Shown here: in pieces, positions 54,225 through 64,000 of the stretch
Position numbering within the stretch: the first letter of the stretch is position 1
Layout of the letters: every line of letters begins with the position of its first letter
Source: Bradysia coprophila
Lineage: Eukaryota > Arthropoda > Insecta > Diptera > Sciaridae
NCBI RefSeq assembly: GCF_014529535.1
Contig: NW_023503941.1
Span: forward strand, 5,319,214-5,383,213
Direction: 5' to 3'
Length of the DNA stretch: 64,000 nt
Notes under the pieces: model-generated
Database searches by the model: none
Seen by the model: the letters and a program-made list of their open reading frames with translations, nothing else
Told to the model about the DNA's origin: nothing
Position numbers and translations under genes: made by a program

Positions 54225-54751
54225 TTACCCTTCCGAAAATGACGAACGACTAGTATCGTCCAATTGTTCAAGGAAGCTGTAGCTTTCATCAGAGTCGTCG
54301 TCCTCAGCAATAGTTGCGTGGTGACTCCTCCCTTTCTTTTACCACGACCACGACCACGTTTGCCTCCACGAAACGGTGGTGTCGATCCATGAAACTCAAA
54401 AATTTCCATTTCCAAAGTAGATGGTTCATTAGAGTCATCGAAGTCCATTTGTGTTTCAGTCGGCGGTGGCTTTGATTTTGCGATGTAGTGTTTAGCCATG
54501 TCTTGAATCGTATCGCAATATGATAAGATTTCTTCTTTCGTTCCACCCATTTTTCCATTGACTATGATTAGATTCGCAATCTCTAGAGGAAGATCGTCTA
54601 TAACCATTTCCAATTGGTTAAAGAAAGGGAGAGTTGTGTACTTATTGAGGACATGCAACTTTCCCTCAACAAACGATCGTAGATTGATTTTCTTTTTGAA
54701 ATCAATGTTTAGCTCTTTTCGTTTGTTTTGAAGAAAAGGTAGAGTGTACAT
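54225..54751 (-). pseudogene. Gag-like protein with RGG-type basic tract and acidic tail, one frameshift
   Basis: From ATG at 54751 (open further upstream to about 54790): a helical Gag-like segment (SFVEGKLHVLNKYTTLPFFN, then IDDLPLEIANLIIVN and EEILSYCDTIQDM), a Pro/Asp linker, and a Gly/Arg/Lys tract (FRGGKRGRGRGKRKGG) typical of nucleic-acid binding. The called frame then becomes meaningless. In another frame the sequence SHHATIAEDDDSDESYSFLE continues to a TAA at 54225, so a one-base shift lies near 54330. Similarity to Gag is by general pattern only. It converges with the transposase, 174 bases from its end. A hAT-like insertion lies just upstream. Confidence 0.55.
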
Positions 54752-54828
54752 CTTGAGAAACTTCGATTTTATGATTTGCCAATTGCTGGTGAAGTAAATT
54801 CACCTTAGAAAATGAAATCAATTGTAAT

Positions 54829-57117
54829 CAGGGGCTATTTAGTTGAATTTTTGGCGAATTTTTACGAATTTGGAGAATTTCGGCAAATTGGCGAATTTGG
54901 TGAATTTCGGCGAATTTTGACGAATTTTGACGAATTTTGACGAATTTTCTTTGTAATTAAAAAATTGTTGGATTATATTTTTTCATAATCTTATCAATAA
55001 TATTTTCGGAAAATCAAATTAGTTATCTATCTTAGGTTGACGATTATTTTCAATATTCTTCTCAAAAAAATTCTCTTAAAAACCTCACGAGCATCCCCAA
55101 AATCTAAAAAAAAAGTCCAATAAAAACCTCACAAACATCTCCGATATCTCAAAATGATGTCGGATAAACGATAAAGCCTCACGAAACTCTACAAGACAGA
55201 GGTCTTTAGATCAGTTATTTTTCTAAAGCATGCTAAAATGCTTTTTTAGCGAATGAGACATTTCCAGCTCGAAGCGGAGGTGTGTACTGGAGTCAAATTC
55301 GCTACAAATGCCTCTTAGCATAAGTTAGGAACAACGTTTTTCCTAAACGACGTGGGAAATGAGAGACGACGTCGCGATATTTCAACACTAGTTAGGAAAA
55401 AGTACTTTTAAGTACAGAAACGTACTCTACTGAGACAAAAAAGGCCTATATCAATCAAATTCAGAATTCTCGGGTTTGTTTTTCGGGTTGCTCCTTCCTC
55501 AGGTTATTGCACCCCTTTACATTACACGCAAAGTGAATTTTATTTTTTTTTTAAATGGGATATTCGTGTTAGCTAGAATTGATCAACGAATCGAATGAGC
55601 TATAACTCAATAATATCAGAGCGAGCTGGCTTTCCAATTGTCTTAGAAATTGGCGAATTGACTCCTGAGATGATAAAGTCGTAATCAGTCTAAAAACCCT
55701 TAATGGGTAAATGTGACGCAAGTCCTTTATCTTACTTACAAAATAACTGATATCGCTTAGGATGACGCATTGAGCGTCGTACGCAAAAGTTTTATCAACA
55801 AAAAATTTACTCAAAAAATTTGTGAAGGAAAATTTTACAACAGGAAATTTGCGTCACAAGTGGCAGATGATTCGGTTTTCTTTCGTTTATATTCTTTCAG
55901 TACCATTTGGAAGCATAATACAATATATAACATAAAACTGCTGATTATGAGTTTCCATAGATAGTTTCCATTTACATTTTTCAACCATTTTCCTAACAAT
56001 AGGTACGTTCCTCAACATCTGCCACTCGTGACGCAAACTTCTTGTTGTAAAATTTTCTTTCACAAATTTTTTGAGTCAATTGTTTGTTGATAAAACTTTT
56101 GCGTACGGCGCACAATGCGTCACCCTCAGCGATATCAGTGGTTTTATAAGTAAGCTAAAGGACTTGCGTCACATTTACTCTTTAAAGGTTTTTTTTTGAC
56201 TGATATCACTACTTTTGTAAGTATGTCATTTCGACAACATCAAAAGAAATTAAAAAATTCTAGAGAAATTAGTCTAAATCCCAAAATCTACAAATCTTGG
56301 AACACCTCACTCATGTCGAAGATAACCCAAAACCATTGAAAAATCCGATTGAAGTTAGGAAGTGCTAGAGGAATCATCTCCCATCCCAAAATAACCCAAA
56401 TCTATCAAAAAATCCGATGGAAGTTAGGTAGTGCCATTGAATGCAACAAAAAAAATTGACACCTTGCAAAGTTTTGACACTTCCAACTATTATTGCTTAG
56501 TTCAATATATCCATTTTCTCCTTTACTGTGACTTTCTAAATTTTGGTTGTTATTTTGGTCGCGCTATAGCTTTAGACATTTGGCATTTTTACTTAAACAT
56601 GTTAACCTAAAGCCCGAACGACAGAACGGATGACAACGATCAATGTATCAGAAGTTCGATCGATGGTGCAATCAGAAATTCGGCAGACAATCATGTACAA
56701 GTTTTTTCGATTTTATTCTGAAAATATTCGAGTAGAGCTATTTTTCTACTTTTCTAGTATTTTAACTGAATAGAAGTCGTTCCATTAATGGAAATTAGTG
56801 TGTGTGAATAATATTTTCTTCAAATTAAAGCTCAGAACAATATCTCACTTTAGTTTTTTCTTTAGTTTCTTTGTGAGGACAAATATACAGTCGAATTGAA
56901 TATAAAAGTACTCCTTGGTAAGCTAGGAAGTCGGGAAAATTTTTGGAGAATTTTGGCGAATTTCGGTGAATTTGGCAAATTTTTGTGAATTTTGATGAAT
57001 TCGGCGAATTTCGGTGAATTTGGAGAATTTTTACGAATTTGGCGAATTTTTACGAATTTGGCGAATTTTTACGAATTTGGAGAATTTCAGCGAATTAATT
57101 CAACTAAATAGCCCCTG
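54829..57117. mobile_element. hAT-like element with GAATTTGGCGAATTTTTAC arms
   Basis: The inverted ends CAGGGGCTATTTAGTTGAAT are flanked by the 8-base duplication ATTGTAAT (54821-54828, 57118-57125). Both subterminal regions are arrays of a GAATTT(T/G)G(G/A)CGAATTT unit in opposite orientation (54845-54950, 56935-57095). The interior has a nested GTGACGCA palindrome (55690-56215) and no transposase; other frames there are short. Confidence 0.88.
55690..56215. repeat. GTGACGCA palindromic element, copy 3
   Basis: Mirrored arms from GTGACGCAAGTCCTTTATCT and AACTGATATCGCTTAGG to their complements near 56080-56180. The inner arms carry TTTTATCAACAAAAAATTTA and GCGTCACAAGTGGCAGATG. The loop is about 55870-56010. 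Confidence 0.75.
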
Positions 57118-57125
57118 ATTGTAAT

Positions 57126-57530
57126 TATTAATTTATGGGATTTACCATCCAACCGTTTTTTTTTTATCTAAGTAGAACATTGATTTTTCGAGAGAGAAAA
57201 TGAGCAAGTGATGCAAATTGCATCATGCAATCTCAGAATGAGTGCTAATTTTCCGAGCCATTAAAAAGAAAATAACTCTGGATTTGGATAACAAGTTCAA
57301 TTTTTCAAAGAATTCTCAATATTAATCGTGAATCACTTAATTTTCCGTTCTTCTTCATTCTTCATTCTTCAAACTCTTATACCTTTTGGAAAACAATTGC
57401 GCAGATTATTTAAGATCGAGCTCAATCATTTTCGTATTAAACTGATCAGAATTAAGTGATTCACGATTAATATTGAAATTTCAATTCAACGTAGTTCGTT
57501 AGTACGTCGAATATATGCACTAATCCAACT
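57126..57530. other. No gene; one small palindrome
   Basis: ATTAATCGTGAATCACTTAA at about 57320 is mirrored near 57450-57470, with a TTCTTCATTCTTCATTCTTC microsatellite in the loop. Nothing else recognised. Confidence 0.5.
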
Positions 57531-57539
57531 AGGTCCCAC

Positions 57540-59940
57540 CTGTAGGGTGGGTCAGATCCCTTGACTGTGTCAACTTCTCAATAGTATTTTTATTGGTAAT
57601 GATTTATTGATTTATTTCAATGAAATGTAATTTGTATGGACACAAAAACATAATTAGAAGAAGAACTAATGGAAGGTCTAAATCTCTTATAAATAATTTA
57701 ATTTGGTTTAGTTTCACTGAAAATCTTAGAAACGTTGTCCCGGTTTATAAATGACGTAATTAAACTTCAACTCATGTGATGGCGGCCCTCTCTCCGCTCT
57801 GGCCGCAAACTTCACACTCGTTAATTTTTGTTTTGTTTATTCGTTTTTGTCAACAAGGCAAAATCACATAACAAGAAATTCCATTCTTTATCAAATTTAT
57901 TTTGTAATTAGTCGAGATTTACACAAAGAGCAGAAAAGGCTTCTTTCGATAACTACTACCAGATGGTTGAACCGATACCACCCATTTTCGAGCTTGACCT
58001 GAGCATTTCAATGCTTCATTGAACAAAACAAAGTTTTTGAAAATCTGTTGAGAATTATTCCGGTTATACTGTTAACAAAGAGCAGAAAAGGCTTCTTTAG
58101 AGAACTAGATGGTTGAACCGATACCGATACGTTTTCGAACTTGATCTGACAATTTCAATCCTTTATCGAATAAAAAAAAAGTTTTTGAAAATCGGCTGTG
58201 TATTGCTCCAGTTATCTTGTTAACAACGTTATCCGATATCGCCCATTTTCGAACTTGACCTGCAGAATTTAATTCCGCGTCGAAAACAAAAGTTGGCGAA
58301 AATCCGTTGAGATTTACTCAAGTTATCGTGTTTACAAGGAGCAGAAAATTGTTACATTTAACGTTTTTTAATCACATTTCCATCATACATTCTTAATCAT
58401 AGTAAACGTGTTATGTACGGTGTATTTTCTTTTGTAATACCCATGACTTACAGTCAAGGGAATTATGCAACTCGTGTGATTACGGCCCTCGCTTCGCTCT
58501 GGCCGCAAAGTTCACACTCGTTCATTTTTTTTCTAGCATGGACAGCAAGTTTTTTCGGAATAAATCACAGATTATTACTCCAGCATTTTCCATTAACGAG
58601 CTTAGCCCAAGTAATTTCAGTGCAAACGTTTTTGGAAAGCTGTCGGAAATTACTCCGTATGATAAGTAGACTAGCAGATCTGTGGCTACCCTCACGAATT
58701 TCATTCTTAGTCGAATAATTTTTTTTTTTTCAATCTGTTGAGGATTGCTCAAGTTATCGTGTTATCAAGGAATGAACAAAGTGTGACAAACCTTTTCATG
58801 TATTCAAGATTTTTGGTCATACATTCATGCTTTTTCAACCATAGTGAGCATGTTGTGACAAACATTTTAGAGTGTTTATCATCCGTAAGACCCATGACTT
58901 TCAGTCAAGGGAATAAGAGAAAAATTCTTTTGTGAATAACTTCTAGATTGTCAGACCAATACAACACAACTTCGAATTTAATCTGAGGAATTTAATTCCC
59001 AGTCGAATAAAAAAATATTTGTAAATCAGTTGATGCTCACTCAAGCTATCGTGTTATCAAGCGACGAGACGAAAGTTCGTTTGAGAATATCACGGAGATC
59101 TCTCGTCCGTTATAGCCCATTTTCGAACTTAACCTGAGAATTGGAATTCCTCGTCGATTAAAATTTTTTTTTTTTTTGAAATCTGTCGAAAATTACTGGA
59201 GTTATCGTAGAATCAAGCGACAAGACAAATTTTTTTTTGAGAATATCTGTTATAGTCCATCTTCGAACTTAACCTGAGGGATTTATTTCCTCGTCGAATT
59301 TTGGAAATCCGTCGAAAACTACTCGAGTTATCGTGGCATCAAGCTACTAGACTAAAATTCTTTTGAGAATATCACGGAGATCTCCCGTCCGTTATGGCCC
59401 ATCTTCGAACTGAACCTAAGATTTTAATTCCTCGTCGATTAAAAAAAAAAAAATTTGGAAATATGTCGAAAGATACTCGAGTTATCGGGGAATCAAGCGA
59501 CAAGACAAAAATGCTTTTGAGAATATCTCTAAGATCACCCGTGTGTTATGGTCCATCTTCGTACTTAACCTGAGGAATTTAATTCCCCTTCGAATAAAAA
59601 AAAGTTTTTGGAAATCCGTCGAAAACTACTCGAGTTATCGTGGCATCAAGCGACGAGACAAAAATTCTTTTGGGAATATCTTTGAGATCGTCGGTCCTTC
59701 ATAGCCCATCTTCGAACTTAACCTGAGGAATTTAATTTCTCGTCGATTAAAAAAAAGTTTTTGGAAATCCGTTTAGAATTACTCGAATTATCGTGGCATC
59801 AAGGAATGAACAAAGTGTGACAAACATTTTCTGTATTTAAGGTTTTTGGTCATACATTCCATGTATTTTCAATCATAGTAGTGAACATTGTGTGACAAAC
59901 ATTTTAGAGTGTTTATCATTCGTAAGACCCATGACTTTCA
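57540..59940. repeat. Array of degenerate units of about 130-160 bases
   Basis: Around twelve diverged units share the order: CCCAT(T/C)TTCGAACTTAACCT, AATTTAATTCCTCGTCGA, a run of A, GAAATCCGTCGAAAACTACT, CGAGTTATCGTG(G/T)CATCAAG. Longer segments (CCATGACTT(T/A)CAGTCAAGGG, ACAAACATTTTAGAGTGTTT) repeat at about 58440, 58890 and 59930. No gene is supported in the array. Confidence 0.75.
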
Positions 59941-59996
59941 GTCAAGGGAATAATAATTTGTCGGAAAATCGAAAAGCGTTGAGTCAAATTGCATTT

Positions 59997-60767
59997 TCAT
60001 TTGTAGTACGATTTTCGGTTGTGGTTTTTTCTCACGAACATATACTTAGTAGTACCTTTATCGGAGTCCTTTACAAATTGAAGTATTTCGTACATCTTAT
60101 CTTTTTCATTGAGATGATTCATCTTTTCGATTTCCTTTAACAACAGATACGGGTTTGTTTGGCCTGGAATAAATACTATTTTCTTATTGCGTTTTGGTTT
60201 TGTAGTCCGTCCCTCAACGTCGCCAGCGAATGCTAGGTCTGCAATTTAGAGATTGAGTAATTAGACTGTAGCTTAGAACAGCAGCTACATTTTATTACAA
60301 GTCTTAAGCTCCTTGTTTTTAAATATGAATTTGCCATCTTGAAAATATTGTCCGGCCTGCACATTGTCGAAACTCAATGTTACTGTTCCGACTATATCTG
60401 CGCTCATTCGACGTATAGCAGTGTCGATTGATCGAGGTAATGAGCTGTGTTCATTTCTAATAGAATCTAGGTCATCGAAATAGTGCCAGGGATGTATGCC
60501 AAATTTGACTCCATATATAAAACTTTGTGTTGCAAAATTTCCACACAGAAATTCAAATTTCTGCTTTTCAACGTTTGCAGATGTTGCCGATGCTGAGGGA
60601 GTATTAACTTCATCTAAATGAATATCACTCCAGCACGGAGGATTTCCCAAAAATGATGGAGAATTTTCATAGTCTTCCAAAATGCAAATATTCGTGCGTG
60701 TGTCACGACAAGTTGTAAAATATTGTTGTAGTTTGGCGGGATCTAAAAAAATGGAATTTTCACTCAT
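59997..60767 (-). CDS. Spliced gene for an unrecognised 236-residue protein
   Basis: Exon 1 runs 60767-60299 (469 bases, ATG at 60767). The donor GTAATA and acceptor AATTGCAG define a 60-base intron. Exon 2 runs 60238-59997 (242 bases, TGA at the end). The total is 711 bases, exactly 237 codons, with no internal stop. The N-terminal half is mixed/acidic and includes a compact segment FLCGNFATQSFIYGVKFGIH followed by RSIDTAIRRMSADIVGTVTL. The C-terminal half is basic with a predicted helix (LLLKEIEKMNHLNEKDKMYE) and ends YMFVRKNHNRKSYYK. No signal peptide, membrane span or known motif. It is the only evidently intact coding gene inside the giant element. Confidence 0.7.
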
Positions 60768-61740
60768 TCCCTTAATTTCGTAGAGACATTTATAACAATT
60801 GACAAACGGTGCTATACAAATAATTACATTATATTAGATATTTTACTTATATCACGAATCAGTTCCGGCGTTAGGTTAAACAAAATGTATTTTATATTAT
60901 TAACCTCTACGGTAAGTGTACTCATTTTTAATTATTCAAAACAGTTTAGGTCAAAATGTGATATTTATGTTCAAAATGAATTCCTGCTGACGCGTCAAAA
61001 TCTAATATACTCATACATATCATACACCTTCCACTGTCAATATTATGCTCGCACGTTAGTAAGCGAGCGTGACGCAAGTCCACTACACAACCAATAAAAG
61101 AATAAAGGACTAAGTACAGCCACTTTGTGACATTTCTTCTTGGATTCAATGGTCCTAACAATACAATTAATTTTATCTGGGTAAAATTTTCGAGTAATAT
61201 CAGTTATTTTGTAATTAAAGAAACAAGGAATTGCGTCACCTTCAATATTTAAGGGTTATTTGGGTGATTTCGATTTACTCCGTTGTTGATATCGATTGGA
61301 TTCGGGTCAGTTTTGTCATAGTATTACACAACGATTTTACATACTACATGCATCGAAAACATTTTTTTCAATACCAGTATGCAAATCCCATCACTCTCGT
61401 AAAATGAGCTGGACGAGCAAACTGTTGGGATATTACCATGTTGACGTTCTCTATTATGGCTTAAGCGCAAAAGAGAAAACCGATATGTAGGTCCAAAACA
61501 GATCCAAAACTGTACCTCAAGTTTTTGAATAAAATACCTTACTTAGCATTAGGGTAAATGATGGAAATGGTACTTCTTGTGTGTTTACCGACCTCGGCTA
61601 CGCCTCGATCGGTAAATGTACTATTATAAGAAATGATTTATTGGTCACAAATATTTAAATATGCGAACCAAATTTTAAGCATTAAATTTCGCTCGAATAA
61701 TTGTTTTTTTTTCGTGTAAAGTTTACTGAATTTTAATAAT
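60768..61740. other. No gene supported; partial GTGACGCA palindrome
   Basis: 61060-61265 holds a degraded copy of the GTGACGCA family. A short ATG-led frame at 61404-61490 (29 codons, MSWTSKLLGYYHVDVLYYG) looks codon-like, but has no context to support it. Confidence 0.4.
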
Positions 61741-62242
61741 TTGGCTAGTATCGTCCGATCCACTGGAGTGCAACGCACAAAGAAAATTCGTGTCGACATC
61801 GGACCGTTTAAATACGAGTATTATAATGGAAACATTGCAACATTCAAGGGCTGTCCCTTGGCATCGGTAAATCGTCAAATAGATAAAGTTTGTAACTTGT
61901 ACGTGAACAAAGAAATTGGAGCGATGAAAAGAGCCAGCCACAGTAGCACAGACGAAGCAGCAAAAAGTTGATGAGAAGAACAAGAAGGTCTCAGATAAGA
62001 TGAAAGAGGCTGAGTAACATTTCCAAATATTGCGTGCAAAACGTCTTGCAGAATTGATGGGTGCGAGAAATCCAGGTTCTTCATCGACAATTACTGCTGA
62101 ATCAATTCGAATTCATCCAACGGCTAGAGTTTTACCTCATCAACTCACACAACAAACGATGTCCGGTTCAGATGCACAGGATGATCAAGATCACCCAATG
62201 AACACGCCGCTTCCTGATGACTCAGATAATTTGGATGGCTAG
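61741..62242 (+). pseudogene. Broken gene with basic N-terminus and acidic C-terminus
   Basis: The first open piece (61741-61971) encodes VQRTKKIRVDIGPFKYEYYN and NRQIDKVCNLYVNKEIGAMK but has no ATG at its start. After about 61960 a sensible continuation lies in another frame (QKVDEKNKKVSDKMKEAE), then meets TAA near 62015. Beyond it the frame opens again with LRAKRLAELMGARNPG and ends in an acidic tail (DQDHPMNTPLPDDSDNLDG, stop 62242). One frameshift plus one nonsense codon suggest decay. An unseen intron is a less likely explanation. Not recognised. It lies about 700 bases from the right terminus of the giant element. Confidence 0.5.
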
Positions 62243-62938
62243 TGCGCTGAGAGCCTAAGATGTTCCTTCATTTTGAATTTAATTTTCGATATAAATCTTA
62301 TTGAACTGCTCTAAAAAGTATCTGTGTTTTACTAGAGTTATGTTTTCAATGTTTCCCTATCTAAACTAAGGTTCGTAATAGGTTGGTTTTTACCAGACCT
62401 GAACCTGAAAATCGAACCTGACCTGAACTTAACGTGACCTGACTTACATTTGACCTGACCTGTTTCGAATTCAACTTGACCTGGCCTGTTTCAGTTTGAG
62501 CCTGAAATAACCTGATTCTTTTTGCATACTTCTTATTGGTTTATGTTGCCGCGGACTTCTAATAATAATTTGAAAAACAGATCAGGTCAAGATAAATTCA
62601 GGTCAGGTCAGGTCAGCTTCTCGATTTTCAGATTCAAGTCAAATCAGATCAGGCCAAAATCTATCAGATCAGACTCTGGTCGAGCTTGAGCTTACTACGT
62701 GTCCTGAAAAATTCTGCTTTCATCACGAGTTACGAAAAAAATTAACTTGAGAAATTCAAGGCAACGAAACTCGAAACAACGAATACAATATTGTTTACTG
62801 TAGCATTTGAAACGAGTTATTAATTTCTGTACACAACTACCAGATTTCGAACTTTCATTTTGTAGAGTGGTTGCATCATCACTCATCTTATTTTTTTATT
62901 ACAAAGAAGATTCATAGAAATACAAAAAATTTATTGAA
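62243..62938. other. No gene; ACCTGA-rich simple repeats
   Basis: 62390-62690 is built from degenerate (G)ACCTGA / TCAGGTC hexamers in both orientations, forming another foldback stretch. There is nothing coding before the right inverted repeat. Confidence 0.6.
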
Positions 62939-63584
62939 TCAAAAATAAGAAGCAATTTAGAATTTCTGAACATTTTTTGGGTGTCGCGTAGATTGGCAAA
63001 TACAATTTTACAAATGAAACTATTTTTCAAATTAAACAAAGAAACATTTAATGACTTTCGCTGATGACAAAAAGTGTTTACGAACGTTCATGTTCATATC
63101 AAGGTTCACAAATATTCAGACAAATTTTTATGAATTAAAAGCTGTGACAAATTAGCGAACGACACTTTATTTAGATACTACAGTGTATGCATGATCAAAT
63201 AAATAAACACTTTCTTTCAGGAATGTAAGATCCAAGGATGTTTTGCACTTAACTCGGCACTTAAACAAAAAGCTAATTTTATTATTTTCCGGCTAAAACA
63301 AAATAATCTATTTTACGACAACACAGCCGAAATCACAAGCATTTGAAATACTTTCAAAAAAATTACTGAAAGTCGAAAATATTTTATTTTTCATTACACT
63401 AAAGCGAATTAAAATAAAAAATCAAAAAGCACTCTGCAGAAGACCAAAGAATAAACAAAAAATGAACAAACGTCAATATCGCAGCCGCTGCGTCGCAGCC
63501 GATACAACACATTCCACATGATATGTGGGAAGTGAGTTAAATAATTTAACTACGATCGTGACCACTTTTGGATGTTACACATAG
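62939..63584. repeat. Right 646-base terminal inverted repeat of the giant element
   Basis: Reverse complement of 46887-46931 plus 48636-49236, equal in length with no indels seen and at most a few substitutions (one noted near 63345). The outermost base is followed by TA. Confidence 0.9.
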
Positions 63585-63648
63585 TAATCTGACAAAACTT
63601 TGCTCACACCTTTTCTTCCATTCAAATCGTCAAAATGCATCTTCTTGC

Positions 63649-64000
63649 TCATATCAATGGCGTAATCCCAGAATGTGAAATGGTCCAGATGATTACGGGA
63701 TTGACACTTTTTAGGGCATAACTGTAAAAGTCTTTAACATCTGTCCAAGATGCGGCCCGTTTTGTCAAATTTTCTTTGTCGTACTCGACTCCTTGCGTTA
63801 AATTTTCAATCGCAGCGACATGCTTTAGATTATTTACAAGCAGATTGTTTCGTAACGATTTCAACAAATGCGGTAGATCGTATGTATGTACAATTGTTGC
63901 GCCTCTGATCATCAGTCTGATGACATATTCGATGACTGAATTTTTAACTAATTTTTGGTGCGTAGCTTGTTCACAGCAGATCGATTTGTCTGTACTGCAT
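63649..64000 (-). pseudogene. P-element/THAP9-like transposase fragment, runs off the window
   Basis: The minus-strand frame is open from the window edge to TGA at 63649 (116 codons seen). It includes a conserved Cys-Glu-Gln-Ala box (ICCEQATHQKLVKN, like the CDQ.S.N box of P transposases) and the family hallmark HTYDLPHLLKSLRNNLL, followed by WTDVKDFYSY. The sequence after the stop continues sensibly in another frame (HFTFWDYAIDMSKKMHFDDL), so a frameshift ends it early. It lies just outside the right end of the giant element and reads toward it. The 5' end is beyond the window. Confidence 0.8.

Larger units (their letters stand above)
46887..63584. mobile_element. Giant long-inverted-repeat transposon, 16.7 kb with nested insertions
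   Basis: Terminal inverted repeats begin CTATGTGTAACATCC. The right copy is 62939-63584 (646 bases). The left copy is 46887-46931 plus 48636-49236 (45 + 601 = 646 bases) after removal of a nested element. They agree at nearly every position by eye. TA flanks both ends (46885-46886, 63585-63586). The interior holds five protein-coding regions (49970-50625, 53079-54051, 54225-54751, 59997-60767, 61741-62242), nested hAT-like elements and arrays. One coding region is a Tc1/mariner-type DDE transposase, a superfamily that duplicates TA. No DNA polymerase B, packaging ATPase or capsid-like frame was seen, so it is not an obvious Maverick/Polinton. Confidence 0.75.

Noticed and set aside
46887-63584. 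Maverick/Polinton identity for the giant element
   Set aside because: No polymerase B, retroviral-type integrase, packaging ATPase, protease or capsid frame is visible, and the flanks fit TA rather than a 6-base duplication.

Overview
The window is eukaryotic and almost certainly from an insect, most likely a nematoceran fly such as a fungus gnat. The evidence is AT-rich DNA, introns of about 50-66 bases, a ZAD-type C2H2 zinc-finger gene, a BEL/Pao retrotransposon, TATA plus TCAGT-initiator promoters, and very dense transposon debris. The species assignment is inference. No prokaryotic features, CRISPR arrays or convincing RNA genes were seen.

Layout. 1-3800: palindromic repeats plus three short exons of an unrecognised gene (2655-3335). 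3836-7655: an inverted duplication carrying two convergent copies of a gene for a 105-residue secreted four-cysteine protein. 7841-9255: an RTE-type LINE remnant with two nested small transposons. 9264-11093: a long palindrome. 11094-14029: little that can be supported. 14030-20623: a BEL/Pao element with identical LTRs but a dead polyprotein. 21563-22570: tandem and palindromic repeats. 22645-23430: a small two-exon gene (82 residues). 23667-27458: a six-exon ZAD/C2H2 zinc-finger gene on the minus strand with about 22 fingers. 27899-30847: a stack of nested transposons that includes a LINE flanked by a 206-base duplication. 30991-31977: possible 5' exons of a small gene. 32292-35633: a long-inverted-repeat transposon. 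35640-42420: degenerate high-copy repeats. 42961-45170: hAT-like and TTAA-flanked elements. 45310-46856: an intact two-exon WSD-type O-acyltransferase gene. 46887-63584: a giant element with 646-base inverted termini. 63649-64000: part of a P-element-like transposase.

The most notable object is the 16.7-kb giant element. Its two termini are each 646 bases once a nested element is removed, are nearly identical, and are flanked by TA. Inside lie a decayed Tc1/mariner-family DDE transposase, a coiled-coil gene, a Gag-like RGG-rich gene, an intact spliced gene for an unrecognised 236-residue protein, and a broken basic/acidic gene. A smaller element at 32292-35633 has related termini, so the window holds a long-inverted-repeat family with both a giant and a short form.

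Host genes supported here are the zinc-finger factor, the acyltransferase, the 82-residue gene and the duplicated secreted gene. They are independent transcription units separated by transposons and show no operon-like organisation. Exon joins were worked out by hand from GT/AG sites and frame continuity; no similarity search was possible.
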